A stretch of 13,521 nt of DNA from assembly GCA_029262975.1 (NCBI GenBank), contig JAJCYJ010000633.1, positions 1 through 13,521 of the forward strand, in the 5' to 3' direction. The notes beneath the pieces were generated by a model. It was not told where the DNA came from and made no database searches. It saw only the letters and a list, made by a program, of their open reading frames with translations. A program made the translations under genes and the position numbers. Positions 7,825 to 13,521 of the stretch are shown piece by piece (positions within the stretch are counted from its first letter, which is position 1; each line of letters begins with the position of its first letter). This stretch comes from Saprospiraceae bacterium. GTDB taxonomy: Bacteria; Bacteroidota; Bacteroidia; Chitinophagales; Saprospiraceae.

Positions 7825-8049
7825 AATAAAATGCATAGATTGATTTATTAATCTGGGCAAGATATGACGATAATGTATCCGATTTGTAATCACTGCGTCA
7901 AATATCAGGTAACAACATAGATTTGTGTAACATAATCTTAGATAGTGATTTTTCAACTTAATTCTGATCCCTCTAAAGTATGGGCTGATTGAATTGATTA
8001 TGTAAGCACAGAATGGAATTAAACCATATGTTTCAATTCATAACCATGA

Positions 8050-8175
8050 TTACAAGCCATATCTTCCAAGTAATTCCCATCTCATATGTTTGGCCAAATG
8101 CGTAATTCGCAAACAATCATGTGGCAAGCGAATAGAATACAGGATAATACTTGGATTCTGAGCAATAATACACAT
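8050..8175 (-). CDS. Possible small ORF, 41 aa, unknown
   Basis: ATG at 8175-8173, TAA at 8052-8050. The C-terminal half (residues 16-41) is rich in Arg, His and Leu and looks more protein-like than chance, with RITHLAKHMRWELL at 23-36. I recognise no family, and there is no ribosome site or close neighbour. It could be a remnant of a decayed gene or a random open frame. Confidence 0.15.
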   Translation of the reverse strand: MCIIAQNPSIILYSIRLPHDCLRITHLAKHMRWELLGRYGL

Positions 8176-8218
8176 AATTAATTTTTATTTATATGAATTT
8201 TTTATATCTTAGTTATTC

Positions 8219-8474
8219 CAAGCCAGGGATAAAAGGCACGTTGACCAATCGACGAGGTTGTTCGGTCTTTGATTCAGGAAACTAATGAATACTTCGGTAG
8301 GAAAAAGTAGAAAGAGGAAGGACTAATATAATCAGATTCTCAACGGAAAGGCACTCCGGTGCTTTGAAGGAAAGAAAAAGTCATAATAACCGTAACTTGG
8401 CGTTTTGATGATTCGTCAGAAGAATTAAAATGAAGTGGAGATTCGTTTAACTATGGATCTCCACTTGTGTTTTT
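8219..8474 (+). ncRNA. Candidate structured RNA or attenuated leader ending at a strong terminator
   Basis: This stretch has no open frame of note but several RNA-like elements. A hairpin at 8243-8267 has GACC/GGTC closing, an inner AATC/GGTT helix and a GACGA loop. A second at 8347-8365 has AAAGGCAC/GTGCTTT pairing closed by a TCCG tetraloop of the stable UNCG type. A strong terminator follows at 8433-8474. Upstream, TATCTTAG (8205-8212) is one mismatch from the Bacteroidota -7 box TAnnTTTG, but no -33 box is clear, so the 5' end given is a guess. No known riboswitch or RNA family was recognised. The alternative is a leader that controls the SDR gene starting 139 bases after the terminator. 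Confidence 0.3.
8433..8474 (+). terminator. Rho-independent terminator, 10-bp perfect stem
   Basis: AAGTGGAGAT (8433-8442) pairs perfectly with ATCTCCACTT (8457-8466) around a 14-base loop. GTG and TTTTT (8470-8474) follow on the plus strand. No plus-strand gene lies upstream within 1.5 kb, so it must serve an unannotated transcript or act as an attenuator. The minus-strand side has only TTCATTTTAATT after the stem, a poorer tail. Confidence 0.7.
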
Positions 8475-8612
8475 GGACGTATGTTTCTTGTAAATTATTA
8501 TATTAAATGCTTCTCTCGATTACTGCTTCTTTTGAATTGTTCAGCCACATTTCCGTCTAACTCTTTCTTAGCTTTTGACAAAAATTCACAATAAGTTAGT
8601 TATTTCAATAAA

Positions 8613-9285
8613 ATGAAAAATGTCATTATCACTGGAGCATCTGGCATGATTGGAAATATTGTGTTACAAAACTGCCTCAACTCTTCAGAGGTACGGAAAG
8701 TGACTTCTTTGGTAAGAAATCATTCTAAGGTGGTACATTCTAAATTAGAAGAGATTTTAATTGATGACTTTAAAAATTATAAACAACACGAGGAACATTT
8801 TATAAATCAGGATATTGCATACTATTGCATTGGCGTCTATACCGGTCAAGTAAATCGTGAAGAATTCAAAAAGATCACCGTGGATTATACACAAGCCTTT
8901 GGAACGTTGCTTCAAATAAAAAGTCCAAGATGTGTCATTTGCTTCTTAAGTGGTCAAGGTGCAGATCAATCAGGTCAAAGTAAAATGATGTTTGCAAAAG
9001 ATAAAGGTGCTGCGGAAAAATACTTATTGAAGTGTGCATTTCCTCATACCTATATTTTCCGACCCGGATATATCTATCCTGTAGTAAAACGCAAAGAGCC
9101 CAATTTTTTTTTATAGACTATTACGAACCCTCTACCCTTTTCTCAATTTTATATATCCACAAGGAGCTATCACTTCGAAAGAGCTTGGACATGCAATGTT
9201 TGAAATTGGATTATCAGGAGCTGATAAAACAATTTTTGAAAATATGGATATCAAGAATTTTACTCAATATCAACTTTTACAATAG
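8613..9285 (+). pseudogene. Atypical SDR / NAD(P)-binding epimerase-like protein, frameshifted at a run of nine Ts
   Basis: The first frame (8613-9116, 167 aa) starts MKNVIITGASGMIG, a Rossmann dinucleotide-binding motif with Gly at 8, 11 and 14. It goes on to LSGQGAD (112-118), FAKDKGAAE (127-135) and RPGYIYP (150-156), as in atypical SDRs (HTATIP2-like). The usual catalytic Tyr is replaced by Phe127. It ends prematurely just after EPNFF, at a T9 run (9104-9112). The next plus frame, from 9112, continues the protein: YRLLRTLYPFL, then YPQGAITSKELG and SGADKTIFENMDI, to TAG 9283-9285. With eight Ts the frame would be intact at 223 aa, the usual family length. So this is a single-base homopolymer expansion: a real slip mutation, a phase-variable or slippage-read site, or an assembly error. 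Substrate unknown. Stands alone; convergent with the RND permease. Confidence 0.85.
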
Positions 9286-9354
9286 CATAAGACTTCAAAT
9301 ATTCGGCTACATTAACATACTACAATCACTTAACTCACAGGAGCAATTCTTCTA

Positions 9355-9370
9355 TTCATGAAATCATGAA
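9355..9370. repeat. Interrupted palindrome in the convergent SDR/RND spacer
   Basis: TTCATGA-AA-TCATGAA is a perfect 7-bp inverted repeat with a 2-base spacer, 20 bp beyond the stop of the permease gene. The short loop, AT-rich stem and missing T-tract argue against an intrinsic terminator. Nothing else was seen between 9286 and 9389. Confidence 0.35.
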
Positions 9371-9389
9371 ATATCTTCTGAATAACAGA

Positions 9390-12300
9390 TTATGCGCCAA
9401 TTTTCCCTCTGCCAAACCACTTATACAAGACCGGCACAATTAACAAGGTTAGAACAGTAGAAGAAATCATTCCTCCAATAATCGTCAGACAAAGTGGCGA
9501 CCACTGATTCGTACCCTGAAGTGTTAATGGCAAGAGGCCAAGTATCGTTGTCAAGGTTGTGAGAACGATCGGCTTAAACCTTCTAATTGACCCTTCAGTA
9601 ATGGCTTCAATAAGTAACATTTCTTCTTCCCTCCGAAGTTGATTAATGTGATCTACCAGAATTATTGAGTTATTAACAACAATCCCTATTAAACTAATCA
9701 GACCGACAAAGGCAAAAAACGAAAATGGCCAACCCGTTAAATACAGGGCAATAAATGACCCACCCACAGCTAATGGAATCGCTGAAAAAACTATAAAAGG
9801 TTGAAGTATCGATCTAAATTGTAAAACTAGGACTGCAAAAATCCCTATCTGCGCGAGCACCAAAATTACACCCAGGCTTCCAAATGTAGCCTGTTGCTCT
9901 TCAAATTCTCCGCCAGCCACATAATGAAATCCATCCGGCCATTTGATTTTATCCAGCTCTTCCATCACCTCAAGCGTCTTGGCAATAGTTTGATCTAAAT
10001 TGACAACACTACCTGTTACAGCTACGTAGCGGTGCGTATCGTAGTGTGAAAATGACGCTGGGCTGGAAGAAAAGGATAATGACGCGATATGATGAAGTGG
10101 CATTGATCGGCCTACCCTATTCGTAATATGTATTTTATAAAAATCATCCATCCCATGAGACTCATCATAAGGCATTTTGACAACTATACTGTAAAGTTCA
10201 TCATCGGAAAGTGTGGTTTGATCTATTTGCAATCCATGAAGACTGGCACGAACAGTTCTATCAAAATCTAACTGCGAAACACCCAATAATCCTGCTTTTC
10301 TCTTATCCAGACTAATGGTAAATTCTGTTTTGTTGCGACTCAACGGATTGTTGATATTAATAACTTGATCCGTTCTCTTCAGTATTTCTTCTACTTCGAC
10401 CGATAACGTTTTAAGTTTTTCCAAATCTTCACCAAATACACGTATTTCAATTGGAGCATCGACCGGTGCACCATTTTTTAATTCTTCAACGGTTATTTTA
10501 GCAGCTGGCCAATCTTCAAAGGCACTACGAAGACGGGCGATTGCTTTATAAAAACTTTCTTGTTCATAATTTGTAAGATTTATAGAAACCTGTCCATAAG
10601 ACTTCCTGAAGTTAACTGGAATCCTGTTATAATATATTTGTGGATTTCCGTTTCCAATACTTGTCGTATAGTTTGCAACGATATCCATCGTATCAATTAT
10701 TGACTCTACAAAATCTGTCGATAATTTTGTATATGTTAAACTCGATCCTTTGGGGGCTTCTATATCAACAATAAGCAATGGTTTGTCAGCCGTAGGAAAA
10801 AAACTAACTCCTATTTTAGGAAAAAGACTCATTGCAAACCCTGTAAAGGCAATTGCAATTAGAATGATTAACCATCCGAATCGCAAAGAGAAATCAAGAA
10901 CCGGTCGATAAAATTTGGCAATTGTAAATTGTAATAGTTTATCCGCATATGATGGCTTGGTTTGTTTCTCAGAAAGTAACCAATTAGAACATATTGGAGA
11001 AAAAGTAAGCGCCAGAATCAGGGAAATTACCAGTGTAAATATCACCGTCAATGGAAGGCTCATAAGAAACAAACCAGCGCCTTCTCCTAACTGTGTCAAT
11101 GGGAAAAACGACAATAATGTAGTAACGGTACTGCTAACAATGGCCAGACCTACTTCCTCCGCTCCAGCAATACTGGCGAGTTTTTTTGACATGCCTTCTT
11201 TCATCATCCTTGTAATATTCTCGATTACAACTATCGCATTATCCACAAGTAAACCAAGAGCAAGCACAAGTGATGCTATGCTTATTTGTTGAAGGCCATA
11301 ACCTGAAGCATTTAACAACGCCATGGATAAGACAATACAAAGTGGAATAAGGGTTATAATGATGACTGCCGCTCGCCAACCCAGAAAAAATAATATAATT
11401 ATGCCAACCAGGGCCACACCCTGAAGCAAGTTAATAAAGAAGTCATTGATTTTTAATCGAACTGAAGGCGCTTGTTCAAAACTGGTATTTAGCGAAATCG
11501 TCGGCGGTAGTGAAGCAGAGAACCTGGCCGCAACTTCATTGACCTTACTGTCAACATCCAATACATTAAAACCTCGTTTGAGCTTCGCACCTATAAATAC
11601 AGATTTCTGTTTTTCATAGCTTCCTTGCCATAACAAATCTTCTTCACCTAAATGTACGTTAGCCACGTCACGCAAAAGCACCATTCGATTACCATCAGCT
11701 GCAATTATGGTATTTCTGATTTCTTCTAGATTTTCATAATCTCCAGTACTCTTAATAGAAAAATTTAATGACCCGAGATCTATATCACCTCCCGGGATAT
11801 TCGCATTATTTGCATTTAAAACACTAACCACCTGCCCCAGACTGATATTCAGGGCGGACATACGCTCAAAATCCAGAAGAACCTGAATCTCATCCTCCGG
11901 GCCAGCATCAACATCTACGGAACTAATACCCTCAACTGATTCTAATAAGTCCTCAAGGTTTTCTGCCAGATCCATCAGAGTGCTATAAGATATAACATCT
12001 GAGCTGAGCGCATATACTTTAAAGTTCACACGATCAGCAGGTTTGATTTGTTCAACTTCAAATTGTACTATCCCTTCTGGCAGACTTGGTCTTATAAGAT
12101 TAATTTCCCTTAATAATTCGTCATACTTTTCATTTGCGTCTATGTCATAAGATGCATTTACACCTATTCGCCCTACTCCCTCCCTTATATCAGACTTAAA
12201 ATTTCGCAAGTCTTCAATCTCATTTATAACTTCCTCCAAAGGATCAACTATGAGCTTCTCTATATCCTCTGGACTTGTACCCGGATAAACAGCTAAAATA

Positions 12301-12437
12301 TTATAGATTGGAAAATCCGCTTGAGGGTCCTCAGATCTTGGCATACTGATAAAAGACCGTACACTTAGTACAACCAAAATGAGGATTACAATCAGCACAA
12401 ACTGTGCATTCCTTATGGCAAGTCTTGTTAGTTTCAT
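9390..12437 (-). CDS. RND family efflux transporter permease (AcrB-like)
   Basis: This is a 1015-aa complete inner-membrane pump of the AcrB/HAE superfamily. It shows the expected duplicated layout: TM1 at about 11-29, first periplasmic loop about 35-330, TM2-6 about 335-485, TM7 about 521-540, second periplasmic loop about 545-850 and TM8-12 about 853-1005. MPRSEDPQADFP (32-43) after TM1 and YPGTSPEDIE (51-60) are family hallmarks. In TM4 the proton-relay motif is LLVDNAIVVIEN (396-407): the first Asp (D399) is kept and the second, Asp in AcrB, is Asn400. TM10 has VVNNSIILVD (920-929), with Asn where AcrB has the relay Lys. These changes are typical of a distinct RND subgroup and do not suggest inactivity. 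Likely role: proton-driven export of drugs, lipids or other hydrophobic compounds; substrate unknown. It follows its adaptor on the same strand after 163 bp. Confidence 0.93.
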   Translation of the reverse strand: MKLTRLAIRNAQFVLIVILILVVLSVRSFISMPRSEDPQADFPIYNILAVYPGTSPEDIEKLIVDPLEEVINEIEDLRNFKSDIREGVGRIGVNASYDIDANEKYDELLREINLIRPSLPEGIVQFEVEQIKPADRVNFKVYALSSDVISYSTLMDLAENLEDLLESVEGISSVDVDAGPEDEIQVLLDFERMSALNISLGQVVSVLNANNANIPGGDIDLGSLNFSIKSTGDYENLEEIRNTIIAADGNRMVLLRDVANVHLGEEDLLWQGSYEKQKSVFIGAKLKRGFNVLDVDSKVNEVAARFSASLPPTISLNTSFEQAPSVRLKINDFFINLLQGVALVGIIILFFLGWRAAVIIITLIPLCIVLSMALLNASGYGLQQISIASLVLALGLLVDNAIVVIENITRMMKEGMSKKLASIAGAEEVGLAIVSSTVTTLLSFFPLTQLGEGAGLFLMSLPLTVIFTLVISLILALTFSPICSNWLLSEKQTKPSYADKLLQFTIAKFYRPVLDFSLRFGWLIILIAIAFTGFAMSLFPKIGVSFFPTADKPLLIVDIEAPKGSSLTYTKLSTDFVESIIDTMDIVANYTTSIGNGNPQIYYNRIPVNFRKSYGQVSINLTNYEQESFYKAIARLRSAFEDWPAAKITVEELKNGAPVDAPIEIRVFGEDLEKLKTLSVEVEEILKRTDQVININNPLSRNKTEFTISLDKRKAGLLGVSQLDFDRTVRASLHGLQIDQTTLSDDELYSIVVKMPYDESHGMDDFYKIHITNRVGRSMPLHHIASLSFSSSPASFSHYDTHRYVAVTGSVVNLDQTIAKTLEVMEELDKIKWPDGFHYVAGGEFEEQQATFGSLGVILVLAQIGIFAVLVLQFRSILQPFIVFSAIPLAVGGSFIALYLTGWPFSFFAFVGLISLIGIVVNNSIILVDHINQLRREEEMLLIEAITEGSIRRFKPIVLTTLTTILGLLPLTLQGTNQWSPLCLTIIGGMISSTVLTLLIVPVLYKWFGRGKIGA

Positions 12438-12600
12438 TTCTTATTCAGTACTTTCTTAATTTTGCCTTGCTGCCATATCGAGATCGAATGCTCATTAAAA
12501 AAACAGTTAGCATATTTCTCTCTACATTTATACGTTGCTACTATAAATTTACTTCCTAATTTACCTTGGCTACCTTAAGCTCTGACAATCTTTTAATATT

Positions 12601-13521
12601 CTAATTAATTATTTTAATTGATTGGCCGTCTTTCAGATATGCGCTTCCCGCAGTGATCACCTTTGATTCAGAAAATTCCGCACGACTCACCCAAACAAAA
12701 TCATCTGCGAATCTCTTAACATGGATGAATTTCTCGATAGCAATAGTATCACTTGAATGAGGTACAAACACCCGTACTCTATCTCCATTGCCTTCGGATA
12801 TACTAGTGATCGGAATCTTTACAAAGTCATTAAATTCCTGGGGAAACAAAGTTGCCCGTCCTATTAGTCCATTTCGTAATCGAATCCCCTTGGAGTTAAT
12901 TGTTAATTCCAATTCAAAAGTGCCTGTCATCGGATCGGCCGATTCAGAAATACTACTAACTGAACCATCAATTAGAGTGCCCGGAAAAGCATCAAATTCC
13001 AATTCTGCCCTCGTACCTTTTGCGATGACTCCGATATCTTTATCCGATATATGCACCTTCATTATATACGATTGATTCCCCGAAGAACTGATAATAAGAA
13101 TGGGTTGACCTGGTGAAACCAATTCATTGGGCTCAGCTAATCTTCGTAATACTCGTCCGGAAATGGGAGCTTTGATTTTAGAATATTCCTGATTAAAAGT
13201 GGCAATTTCAAGATCCGCTTCACTGACTTCTACAAGTGTAGTAAGATCCTCAACATTTTCTAATGTGGCGACAGAATCTTTGTACATAGCTTCCACTCTT
13301 ACAAGGTCTCTATGCGCTTTGTCTAAGGCTCTTTGCGCTTTAAGCACTTGAGCATCAATCTCTTGCATCTGCAATTCACCAAGTATTCTGCCCTTCTTTA
13401 CATAATCTCCTTCTGCAACAATAAGTGAAGAAATATAGCCTCCAGTCTTGAAAGAAAGCTTTGTTTCTGTATCTGACGATAACCGACCAATAGCATGAAT
13501 AGGTATCTGTGTATTAATCTT
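12601..13521 (-). CDS. RND efflux periplasmic adaptor (MFP/HlyD family), N-terminus off the right edge
   Basis: 306 residues are visible to the stop at 12601. The frame is open to the edge, so the signal peptide or lipobox is missing; an internal Met at 13374 is not the start. The first half of the lipoyl domain (visible residues about 22-50, with SFKTGGYI and VAEGDYVKKGRIL) is followed by a helical hairpin (about 51-112). The second lipoyl half (about 113-145, with IKAPISGRV and LVSPGQPIL) comes next, then a beta-barrel and membrane-proximal domain to the C-terminus. This is the standard membrane-fusion-protein order. The protein would bridge the permease and a TolC-like channel in the periplasm. 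It lies 163 bp upstream of the permease start on the same strand, a wider gap than usual, and no outer-membrane partner is visible downstream. Confidence 0.9.
   Translation of the reverse strand, partial: KINTQIPIHAIGRLSSDTETKLSFKTGGYISSLIVAEGDYVKKGRILGELQMQEIDAQVLKAQRALDKAHRDLVRVEAMYKDSVATLENVEDLTTLVEVSEADLEIATFNQEYSKIKAPISGRVLRRLAEPNELVSPGQPILIISSSGNQSYIMKVHISDKDIGVIAKGTRAELEFDAFPGTLIDGSVSSISESADPMTGTFELELTINSKGIRLRNGLIGRATLFPQEFNDFVKIPITSISEGNGDRVRVFVPHSSDTIAIEKFIHVKRFADDFVWVSRAEFSESKVITAGSAYLKDGQSIKIIN

Larger units (their letters stand above)
7825..8612. other. Long gene-poor region with hairpins and a plus-strand terminator
   Basis: No gene with family features was found on either strand across 788 bases. 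The left half (7825-8200) holds a 41-codon minus-strand frame (8175-8050), the palindrome TTTGGCCAAA at 8090-8099 and an ATTCGC/GCGAAT pair nearby. The right half (8205-8475) carries the candidate transcript and terminator listed separately. From 8476 to 8612 is the likely promoter and leader of the SDR gene: TTTTGACA near 8574-8581, but no convincing -7 TAnnTTTG box. Confidence 0.6.

Noticed and set aside
7825..7956. N-terminal extension of YwbE to an ATG at 7956
   Set aside because: The family normally starts close to RKNIKPG; the 44 extra residues are Cys/Tyr-rich and unlike the family.
8300..8390. RNase P-like GAGGAAGGACT string
   Set aside because: The flanking conserved RNase P RNA elements are absent and the region is too short.
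9032..9361. Plus-strand 109-aa ORF across the SDR gene end
   Set aside because: It is in the wrong frame for both conserved parts of the SDR protein and shows no family features.
10915..11292. Plus-strand 125-aa ORF
   Set aside because: Antisense shadow of the RND permease; composition follows the complementary frame.

Overview
The window looks like a chromosomal segment of an AT-rich Bacteroidota bacterium, probably a Cytophagales- or Saprospirales-like lineage. That placement is inferred from gene content: a DUF2339 protein with a coiled-coil N-terminus, a Tat-exported enolase-superfamily enzyme, a membrane-anchored DUF885 protein, YwbE, a PycTM/DUF5706-type membrane protein and a secreted Shelphs-type phosphatase. 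Most starts also lack a strong Shine-Dalgarno sequence. No rRNA, tRNA, CRISPR array, transposase or integrase was seen.

Layout. At 1-953 (minus) is the N-terminal part of a DUF2339 membrane protein that runs off the left edge. At 1096-2370 (minus) is a Tat-signal galactonate-dehydratase-like enzyme. At 2371-2679 is a gene-free stretch with an imperfect 37-bp tandem repeat. At 2680-4554 (minus) is a membrane-anchored DUF885 metallopeptidase-like protein. Divergent from it, at 4844-6889 (plus), is a secreted protein that joins a PPP-type metallophosphatase to a C-terminal domain with CotH-like atypical kinase motifs. Six bases beyond its stop, and convergent with it, lies a PycTM (Pycsar effector family) gene at 6896-7449 (minus), split by a one-base frameshift. 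At 7606-7824 (minus) is YwbE. At 7825-8612 is a long gene-poor stretch that holds hairpins and a strong plus-strand terminator, so a small RNA or an attenuated leader is possible. At 8613-9285 (plus) is an atypical SDR gene interrupted by a frameshift in a run of nine Ts. At 9390-12437 (minus) is a complete RND permease, preceded at 12601-13521 by its periplasmic adaptor, which runs off the right edge.

How the genes work together. Only the adaptor and permease form an evident functional unit, the inner-membrane and periplasmic parts of a tripartite efflux pump; no TolC-like partner is visible. The other genes are mostly single units with intergenic gaps of 100-300 bases. The most unusual items are the phosphatase/kinase-like fusion protein and the frame-disrupted PycTM gene beside it, which has no cyclase partner in the window. 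Two frameshifts within about 2 kb mean that base-level assembly error must be ruled out before either gene is called a true pseudogene.
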